NCBI GenBank assembly: GCA_015522955.1
Contig: WALG01000140.1
Coordinates: forward strand, 1-18,394
Direction: 5' to 3'
DNA: 18,394 bases
DNA from: DHVE2 group archaeon
GTDB lineage: Archaea > Thermoplasmatota > Thermoplasmata > Thermoplasmatales > Aciduliprofundaceae
The position numbers and the translations under genes are program-made. How positions within the stretch are numbered: position 1 is the first letter of the stretch; each line of letters begins with the position of its first letter. The notes under the pieces were generated by a model. It was not told the origin of the DNA and ran no database searches. It saw only the letters and a list, made by a program, of their open reading frames with translations. Below, piece after piece: positions 1 through 7,082 of this stretch.

Positions 1-330
1 ATATTTATTCTTCAGGGAATTATATGGTTTCTTTATTCTGTTATTTTTGATATAATAAGTGGGAAGACTCCTGGGAAATATGTGACGAAAATAAAGGCGG
101 TATCTTTTATTGGTAATCTCAATACTTGGCAGGCTGTAGGAAGAAATCTCACAAAAATATCTTGGATAATCTTTGCAGGTGATATAATCGCCGGGCTGAG
201 TACGGAGGGTGACCCTAGACAGCGCATATCAGAAAGACTTCTTGACAGTCTAGTAATAAGCGATATTGTAGAGGAGAGAGGGATAAAAACATTCAAAATA
301 GAGGAAAAAGAGGAACTGGAATTGCCATAA
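1..330 (+). CDS. RDD family membrane protein, C-terminal part (5' end outside window)
   Basis: The reading frame is open from base 1 to a TAA at 328-330, so the start lies upstream of the window. The visible 109 residues begin with a hydrophobic segment (IFILQGIIWFLYSVIFDII), followed by the RDD hallmark SGKTPGKY, a strand VTKIKAVSF, and the motif QAVGRNLTK before another hydrophobic stretch. The block GDPRQRISERLLDSLVI is also typical of the family's C-terminal region. RDD proteins are small multi-helix membrane proteins with conserved Arg and Asp residues; their role is poorly defined, with transport suggested for some. The tail (about 25 residues) is acidic and probably cytoplasmic. The gene converges with the regulator on the other strand, with one base between the stops. 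A shorter start at base 82 would delete conserved family sequence and is not favoured. Confidence 0.75.
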   Translation: MFILQGIIWFLYSVIFDIISGKTPGKYVTKIKAVSFIGNLNTWQAVGRNLTKISWIIFAGDIIAGLSTEGDPRQRISERLLDSLVISDIVEERGIKTFKIEEKEELELP

Positions 331-331
331 T

Positions 332-781
332 TCAATAGGGAGATAGCAGTGTTTCGAGAAGCGCCTCTTTCTTTTTGAGGAGTTGAGCTCTTCGTTGCTC
401 TATTTCACGGATTTCATTCTCTATCTCTCTTAGTACCTCTTCAACATTGGTCGTCTTCGGTGGTATCTCCTCGTCATCTACCTCGTCTAGATCATACTGT
501 CTTATCTCAAATACTCCAGGAGCAACGTCAATAACCAGAGTGAATCTCTTGTTCATCTCATAGAGTTTCCTTGGTGGGCCCATTTCACTGCGTTCCATGC
601 CAGCCTTTTTTATTATTTTATATCTTTCCAGGGTCTCGAGATGTTTTATGATTGCCTGCTGGGAAACCCTAAGTTCCTTGGCTAACTGAAGAGCATACTG
701 TCTCCCCTCAACCAAGCGGCGTAGTATCTCTCTGCGGGTATGATTTTCGATGGCACTTAGTATGGCATCAATCTCCATCAT
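332..781 (-). CDS. Winged-helix (ArsR/MarR-like) transcriptional regulator, linked to hsp20
   Basis: About 149 residues. The first 65 form a winged helix: a helix with NHTRREILRRL, then the recognition region LAKELRVSQQAIIKHLETLERYKII. A middle part (PPRKLYEMNKRFTLVIDVAPGVFEIR) resembles the wing and dimer strand of archaeal ArsR-like regulators. The last 40 residues are a strongly charged predicted coiled coil rich in Glu, Arg and Lys. The gene directly follows hsp20 and overlaps or abuts its stop, depending on the start: GTG at 787 gives a 4-nt overlap, whereas ATG at 781 has a weak GAGTG ribosome site just upstream and is my choice. Pyrococcus Phr, a winged-helix repressor of hsp20 and AAA+ genes, is a known functional parallel. 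That this protein controls hsp20 and its own operon is inferred from linkage only. Confidence 0.8.
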   Translation of the reverse strand: MMEIDAILSAIENHTRREILRRLVEGRQYALQLAKELRVSQQAIIKHLETLERYKIIKKAGMERSEMGPPRKLYEMNKRFTLVIDVAPGVFEIRQYDLDEVDDEEIPPKTTNVEEVLREIENEIREIEQRRAQLLKKKEALLETLLSPY

Positions 782-783
782 TT

Positions 784-1344
784 TCACTCAATTTTAATCT
801 TCTTTCCTTTATTCTTTCTTGGCTCCGCTCTCTCAAACACCACATCTAGAATTCCATTCTTGTAAGTGGCTTTGACACTCTGAGGTTTCACCTTGCAGGG
901 TAGTTCTATCTCTTTGTAATACTTTCTATCTGGAGTATCTACCTTGAGGGTAAGCACATTATCTCCCTCGTTGAGGTCAAGGTCTATATCTTCCTTGCTC
1001 ACTCCGGGAAGTTCTACAGTTATGCTCACGCTCTTATCTCCCTCCATAACATCCACCAAAGGCTCTCTGTAGTCCTCCATATTTTCCTCCTTTATCCCAA
1101 ATTTTCTTGGCACGTTGCCAAATTGCTGTATTTGAGGCTTTCCATCGGGGCCTATCTTCATGCTGAACCCGTATACGTAAGGACCTTTAATTTCGCCCCC
1201 CTGAAAGTCTCGCATTATGCGGTTCATCCATTCCTCCATACGTCGGAACTCCTTCTCAATGTCAAAGGTAAAGAAATCATCGAAGAAATCACTTCTCCAG
1301 TCATCGTAATCATCCTCTCGGTCTTTCTTTTTCTTCCACACCAT
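784..1344 (-). CDS. hsp20: Small heat-shock protein Hsp20 (alpha-crystallin domain)
   Basis: An ATP-independent holdase chaperone of 186 residues. The N-terminal arm (1-90) is unusually long and charged, with a cluster of Asp and Phe (DDWRSDFFDDFFTFDIEKEF). The alpha-crystallin domain spans about 94-175 (REPLVDVMEG, VELPGVSKEDIDLDL, the closing GILDVVFE). The C-terminal tail ends in IKIE, an I-x-I motif that in this family docks between dimers to build oligomers. ATG at 1344 is chosen because GGAGGTGAT lies 5-13 bases upstream; the in-frame GTG at 1353 would sit inside that ribosome site. The gene is first in a two-gene unit with the winged-helix regulator and is divergent from dnaG. Identity is secure; the client range is unknown. 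Confidence 0.95.
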   Translation of the reverse strand: MVWKKKKDREDDYDDWRSDFFDDFFTFDIEKEFRRMEEWMNRIMRDFQGGEIKGPYVYGFSMKIGPDGKPQIQQFGNVPRKFGIKEENMEDYREPLVDVMEGDKSVSITVELPGVSKEDIDLDLNEGDNVLTLKVDTPDRKYYKEIELPCKVKPQSVKATYKNGILDVVFERAEPRKNKGKKIKIE

Positions 1345-1348
1345 TTTT

Positions 1349-1357
1349 ATCACCTCC
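1349..1357 (-). promoter_or_regulatory. Ribosome binding site of hsp20
   Basis: GGAGGTGAT on the minus strand, complementary to the archaeal 16S 3' end, ends four bases before ATG 1344. It decides the start in favour of 1344 over GTG 1353. Confidence 0.8.
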
Positions 1358-1358
1358 A

Positions 1359-1375
1359 GTTATCAACCTAAGGTT
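1359..1375 (-). promoter_or_regulatory. Candidate operator at the hsp20 transcription start
   Basis: The segment contains a perfect 11-bp palindrome with a single-base centre (AACCTAAGGTT, 1365-1375), followed on the minus strand by TTGATAAC. It sits at or just after the transcription start predicted from the box A at 1398-1405. A related copy, AACCTAATTGATAAC, lies on the plus strand at 1466-1480 next to the dnaG box A. Binding by the co-transcribed winged-helix regulator is an inference. Confidence 0.35.
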
Positions 1376-1397
1376 AATTACTGTATTGAATTTTATT

Positions 1398-1410
1398 ATT
1401 TAAATCTTTC
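1398..1410 (-). promoter_or_regulatory. hsp20 promoter (BRE plus box A)
   Basis: On the minus strand GAAAG (BRE-like) is followed by ATTTAAAT, a good archaeal box A. Its centre predicts transcription starting near 1376, giving a leader of about 30 nt that carries the ribosome site. Confidence 0.6.
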
Positions 1411-1465
1411 GTTGTGCGGGGCTGTATCCTGAACATAGAAATAAAATCTGTGGAAGTTATGTGGG

Positions 1466-1492
1466 AACCTAATTGATAACAAAGTTTATAAA
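1466..1492 (+). promoter_or_regulatory. dnaG promoter (box A) with upstream operator-like motif
   Basis: TTTATAAA at 1485-1492 is a strong box A preceded by AACCTAATTGATAAC (1466-1480), a near copy of the motif at the hsp20 start. Predicted transcription would begin near 1514-1520, leaving a leader of about 100 nt before ATG 1617. A second, weaker TATA-like sequence (CATATATT, 1539-1546) lies 26 nt upstream of GTG 1569 and could instead give a leaderless start there. Confidence 0.5.
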
Positions 1493-1616
1493 CCATTGTG
1501 ACATAAAGTCCACGGGAAAATAGTCATCCTCATCATATCATATATTCACGCTCAACATCTCACGAGTCGTGTCATCCAAGTCGTTAGTGGGGGTGGCTAT
1601 TTTTCCTGCTAACAAA

Positions 1617-2897
1617 ATGGAGGTGATGGAATTGAATACGGATCCTTATGCCGCTAAATACTTGGTTAGGGCTAAAATTGAGACTGATGGAATAGTTGAG
1701 AGGCCAGATGTTGTTGGTGCAATTTTTGGCCAAACCGAAGGTCTTCTGGGCGATGAACTTGACCTGAGAGACCTTCAGAAGAGCGGAAGAATTGGAAGAA
1801 TAGAAGTGGAGATAAAATCCGAGAAGGGTAAGTCAGTGGGTGAGATACTTATACCCTCCAGTCTGGATCAAGTGGAGACTGCAATTTTAGCAGCTGCACT
1901 GGAAACTATAGACCGTGTTGGCCCTTGCAAATCTAGGGTGGAGATTCTGTCCATTGAGGATATCCGGGCTGTTAAGAGGCAGAGAGTTGTAGATCGTGCT
2001 AAGGAACTTCTCCAAATGCTAATGAAACAGGGTAAGCAGGTTAGCGAGGATTTAATAAAGACTGTGAGAGAGGCTGTGGAAATTGAAGAAGTTATAAGTT
2101 ATGGAGAAGACAGGCTTCCTGCAGGGCCTAATGTGCCAAAATCCGATGCTATAATCGTGGTGGAAGGAAGAAGTGATGTGATTAACCTTCTCAACTATGG
2201 AATAAAAAATGCAATTGCCGTAAATGGCACGAACATTCCCAAAACCATAGTGGAACTCAGTAAGAAAAAAATAGTTACTGCATTTCTTGATGGTGACCAT
2301 GGTGGAGACCTCATTCTTAAGGAACTACTTCAGGTGGCCGATATAGATTTTGTTGCCCGTGCCCCGTCTGGTTACGAGGTTGAGGAACTCACCTATAAGC
2401 AAATAGTTAAGGCTCTACGTAACAAAGTACCTGTGGATCAGTACATTGGGATGCACAAGATAGAAGTTGAATCTGTCAATAAAACTGCCGAGAAAGGTAA
2501 AGAGGAGGGGGCAGAAGAAGTTAAGGAAAGTAAGGAAACCAAAACTGCAGAGAAGAAAGAGGAAAAGGTAAATTCTCACAAATCCCCAGGGAAACAAGCA
2601 GAAAAGAAAGAATTCAGTCTGGGAGAACTCTTCAGAGACCTCAACAGTAAGAAGGAAGCCGCATTGCTCCTTGGAGAAAAGGTTATGGAGCGTATACCCC
2701 TCAATGAGTTAATAGAGAGAATTCAGGAGAGTAAAGAAAAGGCAGATACTATTGTAACAGGTGGGATAATTTCTCAGAAACTGGTGGATATTGCCCATGA
2801 GAAAGGAATAAAGAAAATAGTTGGTTACAAAATTGGAAATGTTACTAAGAGACCTGTGAATATAAAACTTCTCACCAAAGAGATGGTGAAGAAATGA
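1617..2897 (+). CDS. dnaG: Archaeal DnaG primase-like protein (likely exosome subunit)
   Basis: About 426 residues. The N-terminal domain contains the diagnostic DVVGAIFGQTEGLLGDELDLR. A Toprim domain follows, with VVEGRSDV (catalytic-type Glu about 183) and DGDHGGD (about 225-231). A low-complexity Lys/Glu linker (about 282-332) leads to a conserved C-terminal domain ending in GYKIGNVTKRPVNIKLL. In archaea DnaG has reported primase activity but is chiefly found in the RNA exosome, where it promotes binding of A-rich RNA; in this organism the role is inferred. The start is uncertain. GTG 1569 opens the frame, but family similarity begins only after ATG 1617 or ATG 1626, and GGAGG (1619-1623) is too close to 1626 to be ideal. 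The stop overlaps the next gene's ATG by four bases, so the two are translationally coupled. Confidence 0.93.
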   Translation: MEVMELNTDPYAAKYLVRAKIETDGIVERPDVVGAIFGQTEGLLGDELDLRDLQKSGRIGRIEVEIKSEKGKSVGEILIPSSLDQVETAILAAALETIDRVGPCKSRVEILSIEDIRAVKRQRVVDRAKELLQMLMKQGKQVSEDLIKTVREAVEIEEVISYGEDRLPAGPNVPKSDAIIVVEGRSDVINLLNYGIKNAIAVNGTNIPKTIVELSKKKIVTAFLDGDHGGDLILKELLQVADIDFVARAPSGYEVEELTYKQIVKALRNKVPVDQYIGMHKIEVESVNKTAEKGKEEGAEEVKESKETKTAEKKEEKVNSHKSPGKQAEKKEFSLGELFRDLNSKKEAALLLGEKVMERIPLNELIERIQESKEKADTIVTGGIISQKLVDIAHEKGIKKIVGYKIGNVTKRPVNIKLLTKEMVKK

Positions 2898-4387
2898 TAG
2901 ATTCCACCAAGGAATTCTCCTTGGAGGAATTCGAAACAACTGCCGAACTTCTAATTCCTAGAGATCCCCTTCAGCGTGTAATAGGCCAAGATGAAGCAAT
3001 TAAAATTGCTAAAATGGCTGCCCGACAACGTCGTCATCTCCTGTTAGTAGGTCCTCCAGGAACAGGGAAATCTATGATTGCGCAGGCCCTCGCATTGCAT
3101 CTACCGGCACCCAGCGAGGAGATAAGGGTAGTACACAACCCTCAAAATCCTGAGAGGCCATTGGTAGAGGTGAAAACAAGGGAGGAAGTACAGCATGAAG
3201 AGATGGAACTACTTTCGGCACAGGGTGTAGAAATGGATCCTAGCAAGGTACCACCGCATGTGGCAGAAAAACTTGGATACCGATGCCCAAAATGTGGGGC
3301 ATACTCTACTCCTAATGAACCGGTTTGTCCCAAGTGTGGTTCGCCAAAGATTTCCTCCCCTACTTCCATGGGGCCGTTTGGGGATATATTCGGAGCCATC
3401 GGAGCAGCCTTTGGAATAGCATCGTTTCCTCCACGCGTAACTACCACGGTTCGAGAGCACGGAGTTGAAAAAATCATAGTTTATGAAAGTGCTGGAGATA
3501 AGATAAGGGTGCTGGATGAAAAGATGCTTGAAAGAAGAAGAACGATCGAGAAGAAAAAGCCCTATAAGGTAATTGTCCCCATTAAAAGAAACCCCTTTGT
3601 TATGGCCACGGGGGCCAGTGAGACCGAACTGCTTGGCGATGTTCGTCATGATCCCTATGGAGGTCATCCACAACTGGGCACGCCGCCTTACAAAAGGGTA
3701 GTGCCCGGGGCCATTCATGAGGCTCATCAAGGTGTGTTATTTATAGATGAGATTACACATCTTGGACCTCTGCAAAGGAGCATTTTAACGGCCATGCAGG
3801 AGAAAAAGTTTCCCATAGCGGGACGCAATCCTCAAAGTGCAGGGGCAAGTGTGCGTGTTGATGATGTTCCATGCAACTTTATTTTAGTAGCCGCGTGTAA
3901 TATTCAAGATTTACCAAATATTCTTTCGCCTCTACGCTCCAGAGTTGTTGGCGAGGGTTATGAAGTTCTTGTGAAAACAACCATGCCTGATACCCCGGAG
4001 AATCGGGCTAAATACGCGCAGTTTGTGGCCCAGGAGATAGCCATGGATGGAAGGATACCTCATGCCACCAGAGATGCTGTAATAGCCATAATAGAAGAGG
4101 GTCATCGCAGAGCAAAAGTCATAGATGGTGAGAAAGGTCTCACTCTCAGACTCAGAGAGATGGGTGGGCTTGTAAGAGCGGCTGGAGATCTTGCAGTGAT
4201 GAATGGAGATTCCTATATAGAGAGAAGGCATGTGGAGGCAGCCCTTAAAATAGCCAAACCGGTGGAGGAGCAGATATCTGAGAGATATGGCTCTTATCAG
4301 GCTGGAATGGCCAAGGATATTTCTCAGGCTCAGAAGGATATGGTCTATAACTACTGGAACGAGAATGATTTAAGTGGCTATCAGTAA
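2894..4387 (+). CDS. LonB-like AAA+ ATPase without protease domain, with zinc-ribbon insertion
   Basis: 497 residues. Residues 25-75 and 240-465 track the ATPase of archaeal LonB: Walker A GPPGTGKS (53-60), GDVRHDPYGG, AIHEAHQGVLFIDEITHL with Walker B at 281-286, LTAMQEKKFPI, PCNFILVAACN (sensor 1, N336), the arginines of LSPLRSR, TTMPDTPENR, RIPHATRDAV, and LTLRLREMGGLVRAAGD (sensor 2). LonB normally continues into a Ser-Lys protease domain of about 200 residues. Here the similarity ends near 460 and only about 35 polar residues follow. Where LonB carries its membrane-anchoring insertion, between Walker A and B, this protein has a CPKCG...CPKCG zinc ribbon (Cys 131, 134, 145, 148) and a Gly/Ala/Phe-rich stretch (160-179). 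It may be a soluble or weakly membrane-associated remodelling ATPase rather than a protease. It overlaps dnaG by 4 nt. The fold is secure; the function is unknown. Confidence 0.85.
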   Translation: MIDSTKEFSLEEFETTAELLIPRDPLQRVIGQDEAIKIAKMAARQRRHLLLVGPPGTGKSMIAQALALHLPAPSEEIRVVHNPQNPERPLVEVKTREEVQHEEMELLSAQGVEMDPSKVPPHVAEKLGYRCPKCGAYSTPNEPVCPKCGSPKISSPTSMGPFGDIFGAIGAAFGIASFPPRVTTTVREHGVEKIIVYESAGDKIRVLDEKMLERRRTIEKKKPYKVIVPIKRNPFVMATGASETELLGDVRHDPYGGHPQLGTPPYKRVVPGAIHEAHQGVLFIDEITHLGPLQRSILTAMQEKKFPIAGRNPQSAGASVRVDDVPCNFILVAACNIQDLPNILSPLRSRVVGEGYEVLVKTTMPDTPENRAKYAQFVAQEIAMDGRIPHATRDAVIAIIEEGHRRAKVIDGEKGLTLRLREMGGLVRAAGDLAVMNGDSYIERRHVEAALKIAKPVEEQISERYGSYQAGMAKDISQAQKDMVYNYWNENDLSGYQ

Positions 4388-4392
4388 TTAAT

Positions 4393-4399
4393 TTTATAT
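4393..4399 (+). promoter_or_regulatory. Box A of the MFS gene
   Basis: TTTATAT is centred 28 nt upstream of ATG 4424, the spacing expected for a leaderless transcript. This argues for ATG 4424 over the upstream TTG at 4403. Confidence 0.6.
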
Positions 4400-4423
4400 C
4401 CCTTGTATTTATATGCAAACACA

Positions 4424-5572
4424 ATGAGAAAATCAAGAATTTATCTTGCAATTCTCATAATTCCTGTCTTTGGAGGATTGGCTGCTAGAATATTGCGGGT
4501 AATCATAGCATTCCATCTCCGTGAACTGGGGGTGAGTATATTTGAAATCACTATCCTCTCCTCTACATTTATGCTTGCTCGTGGGATATTCTCACCAATC
4601 CTAGGACATATTGCCGATAAGGGCGCGAGCAGGTATCTGCTTGTGGTGATAGGTTTTGTTGGGTTAAGCGTGGATTCTCTTATCTACCCCCATGTTTCAT
4701 ATTCGTTTATGCTTCTCCTTCGCTCACTTGATGGAATATATGGAGCCCTTGCATGGCCAACTATGCAGGCGCTTGTGCATTTTCACTCTCCCCAAAATGT
4801 TAGGAGCAGACTCATGACCTCCTATTTTATGATGGGCGGTTTCGGTGGTTCCATAGGTTACATTGTTTCTAGTTATTTAATGGGTAACTTGGGGTATGCT
4901 GTGCTTACAGTTGCAGTTTTCTACATGCTTGGCATATTTCTCTCTTATCCGCTCCGCAACTATAAGGTTGAGAAAAAGAGTGAAAAAGTTAGAATGAAGG
5001 TAAGCGGATATCTTTACTCTCTATCTCTGCTTTATGGTATGTTCTTTTCTTTGGGTGGAGAAGTGCTTTGGTTCTATCTGGCAGAAACAATGCATTTGGG
5101 AAATGAAATGGCAGTCACTTTACTCTTTTATCTTACCGTCTTTGCCCTTCTGGGCACATTTCTTGTGGGGCACATATCGGATAAGAAGGGCTACACTGTG
5201 GCGATGTGGTTCTTGGCACTTCTGGCCGTAATCTCTAGCATATTCTTAGCGGTTAATAATCTTGTTCTAGTGCTCCTCGGAACTGCCATTTTCTATGTCT
5301 CTGGTCGTGGATTTCTTCCCGTTTCCAGAAGTTTTGCTGCCACCCATACTCGAGGCGTTGGCACATCACTTGGATTTGTAAACCTCACTTCTAATCTTGG
5401 CTCTGTGGTAGCACCTCTTATTGGTGGTGCTCTAATGGACCACTTTGAGAAAGTGAAATGGGGTTTATTTAATGTGGTAGCGTTCATTTTTATAATATTG
5501 GCTGTAGGTATAGTTTTGAATACATATTTGCTTTATCTTCAAGAACGTAGCCAGAGGCTAAGTTTTATTTAA
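4424..5572 (+). CDS. Major facilitator superfamily transporter
   Basis: 382 residues and about twelve hydrophobic segments in two halves, joined by a basic loop (about 178-195, KVEKKSEKVRMK). The loop between helices 2 and 3 carries the MFS motif A (GHIADKGASR, 61-70), and its pseudo-symmetric copy GHISDKKG lies at about 248-255 in the second half, the classic two-fold MFS layout. The substrate cannot be read from sequence; the absence of long soluble domains suggests a simple proton-coupled exporter or permease. ATG 4424 is preferred to TTG 4403 because a box A lies 28 nt upstream and no ribosome site is present. The gene stands alone between the dnaG-LonB-like pair and aRF1, each with its own promoter. 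Confidence 0.88.
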   Translation: MRKSRIYLAILIIPVFGGLAARILRVIIAFHLRELGVSIFEITILSSTFMLARGIFSPILGHIADKGASRYLLVVIGFVGLSVDSLIYPHVSYSFMLLLRSLDGIYGALAWPTMQALVHFHSPQNVRSRLMTSYFMMGGFGGSIGYIVSSYLMGNLGYAVLTVAVFYMLGIFLSYPLRNYKVEKKSEKVRMKVSGYLYSLSLLYGMFFSLGGEVLWFYLAETMHLGNEMAVTLLFYLTVFALLGTFLVGHISDKKGYTVAMWFLALLAVISSIFLAVNNLVLVLLGTAIFYVSGRGFLPVSRSFAATHTRGVGTSLGFVNLTSNLGSVVAPLIGGALMDHFEKVKWGLFNVVAFIFIILAVGIVLNTYLLYLQERSQRLSFI

Positions 5573-5578
5573 TAAAAC
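5562..5578 (+). promoter_or_regulatory. Palindromic AT-rich element: aRF1 box A and/or MFS 3' element
   Basis: GTTTTATT-T-AATAAAAC is a perfect 8-bp-arm palindrome containing the MFS stop codon. It lies about 38 nt upstream of the aRF1 ATG, so used as a box A it would yield a leader of about 12 nt, which holds a GGTG ribosome site at about 5596. It could also act in 3' end formation of the MFS transcript. Confidence 0.45.
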
Positions 5579-5605
5579 CAATTAACCCCCTGCGGGTGTT
5601 TAAAT

Positions 5606-6829
5606 ATGGATAGTGAGGAAGCACGGAGGAAATATGAATTTCAACGTGCGCTTGAGGAACTTGAAAAATACGAGGGTAGAGGTACCGAACTTATTTCAGT
5701 TTATATCCCTCCCAAGAGACCAATTTCAGATGTAATCAGTTACCTTCGTGACGAATATGGAACATCCGCTAATATCAAAAGCAAAACAACTCGTAAGAAT
5801 GTGATGAGTGCAATCGAGAGCATAATGTCAAGATTGAAGTATTTTAAGATGCCTCCACCTAACGGGCTTGTGGTATTTGTGGGTCATGTTATAAAGCGTG
5901 GTGACCAGACGGAGATGGTATCCCATATTCTTGAACCTCCTGAGCCTGTGCAATCATTCATTTACAAATGTGATTCAAAGTTTTATCTTGAGCCCCTCAA
6001 GGATATGCTGGGTCAAAAAGATATATATGGTCTCCTTGTTATTGACCGCAAGGAGGCTACCATAGGTTTTCTGGAAGGTACCCGTGTGGAGGTGATAAAA
6101 CATCTTGAGAGTATGGTGCCCAGCAAGCATCATCAAGGTGGTCAATCCTCCCGTAGATTTGAGAGGCTTATAGAACTTGCGGTACATGAATTTTTCAAGA
6201 AAGTTGGCGATAAAGCCAATGAGGTATTTCTCCCAGTGGAGAATCTCAAAGGCATACTAGTAGGAGGTCCAGGGGGCACAAAGGATTCATTTCTCAAGGG
6301 AGATTATCTGCACCACGAACTAAAAAAGAAGATAATTGAAGTGTTTGACGTAGGTTACACCGATGAGTATGGGCTTCAGGAACTTGTCAATAAAGCGGCT
6401 ACAACGCTAAAGAATATGGAGATCTTTCGGGAGAGGGAACTTCTTCAGAAATTTTTCAAGGAAATTAAGAAACCCGATGGAGGGCTTGCTCTTTATGGAG
6501 AAAAGGAAGTCCGAGGGGCTCTAGAAAGGGGTGCCGTGGAAATTCTTCTTATCTCTGAGGGTCTAAGAAAGTATCGTATCACATGGAAATGCCCTCAATG
6601 TGGATATGAGATAAAGGAAACTATTAAGGGAGAAATTCCAGAGAAGGAGTGCCCCAAATGCGGCTCACCGATGGATATTGTGGATAAAAAGGATTTAATA
6701 GAGGAATATTACGACATAGCCGAGGAATTTGGCACAAAAGTAGAACTAATCAGTGATGAAAGCGAAGAGGGCAAAATATTTGCCAATGCATTTGGTGGTA
6801 TAGCGGCAGTGCTACGATATCGTCATTAA
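5606..6829 (+). CDS. prf1: Peptide chain release factor aRF1
   Basis: 407 residues, normal length for archaeal or eukaryotic class I release factor (aRF1/eRF1). It recognises all three stop codons in the ribosomal A site and triggers peptide release. Domain 1 has the stop-decoding NIKS motif (56-59, in TSANIKSKTTRK) and the YxCxxxF element (YKCDSKF, 120-126). Domain 2 has the catalytic GGQ (178-180, in SKHHQGGQSSRRFERL). Domain 3 carries a zinc ribbon with Cys 329, 332, 349 and 352, as in many archaeal aRF1 proteins. All key residues are intact. ATG 5606 gives the expected N-terminus. The stop codon overlaps the complementary stop of the PRC-barrel gene on the opposite strand (6826-6829). Confidence 0.97.
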   Translation: MDSEEARRKYEFQRALEELEKYEGRGTELISVYIPPKRPISDVISYLRDEYGTSANIKSKTTRKNVMSAIESIMSRLKYFKMPPPNGLVVFVGHVIKRGDQTEMVSHILEPPEPVQSFIYKCDSKFYLEPLKDMLGQKDIYGLLVIDRKEATIGFLEGTRVEVIKHLESMVPSKHHQGGQSSRRFERLIELAVHEFFKKVGDKANEVFLPVENLKGILVGGPGGTKDSFLKGDYLHHELKKKIIEVFDVGYTDEYGLQELVNKAATTLKNMEIFRERELLQKFFKEIKKPDGGLALYGEKEVRGALERGAVEILLISEGLRKYRITWKCPQCGYEIKETIKGEIPEKECPKCGSPMDIVDKKDLIEEYYDIAEEFGTKVELISDESEEGKIFANAFGGIAAVLRYRH

Positions 6830-7071
6830 CTCTTTTTGAGTGTCATCACCACTACGTCCTTTACAGAACGCATCGTTTCGAATGGTATTATCAACCTTCC
6901 TTGTGCATCTCTTTTGAAGCCCCGCAGTTCAAGGTCCTGGGAGGGCGCTATTAGAACGTGCTCAATTTTTCCTGTCTCGGTCTCTATGACAAAATTATCA
7001 ATGGTACCCAGAATCACGCCATCATCCGTCATAGCCGTTTTTCCCCTTAATTCCGTCACGAACTTCCTCAT
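6826..7071 (-). CDS. Small PRC-barrel domain protein
   Basis: 81 residues forming one PRC-barrel: a beta-rich module with LRGKTAMTDDGVILGTIDNFVIETETGKIEHVLIA in the first half and LIIPFETMRSVKDVVVM in the second. Stand-alone PRC-barrels are widespread in archaea; some relatives bind RNA or are linked to RNA processing and cell division (for example CdpB-type proteins), but this one cannot be assigned. The ATG at 7071 has a strong GAGGTGG ribosome site that overlaps the cdc48 stop codon, nine bases separate the two genes, and they are almost certainly co-transcribed. No other domain is present. A connection to Cdc48 is suggested by operon structure only. Confidence 0.85.
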   Translation of the reverse strand: MRKFVTELRGKTAMTDDGVILGTIDNFVIETETGKIEHVLIAPSQDLELRGFKRDAQGRLIIPFETMRSVKDVVVMTLKKS

Positions 7072-7075
7072 TTTA

Positions 7076-7082
7076 CCACCTC
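7076..7082 (-). promoter_or_regulatory. Ribosome binding site of the PRC-barrel gene
   Basis: GAGGTGG on the minus strand, four bases before ATG 7071 and overlapping the cdc48 stop. This arrangement supports coupled translation. Confidence 0.7.

Noticed and set aside
82..330. Complete 82-residue gene starting at GTG 82
   Set aside because: The same frame is open to base 1 and the upstream part carries the RDD motif GKTPGK, so this is the end of a longer gene.
3209..3730. Minus-strand open frame of 173 codons
   Set aside because: Antisense of the LonB-like ATPase with no recognisable motifs or ribosome site.
5584..5600. Small GGGT/ACCC inverted repeat before aRF1 as an operator
   Set aside because: Only four base pairs per arm; likely chance and partly the ribosome site.
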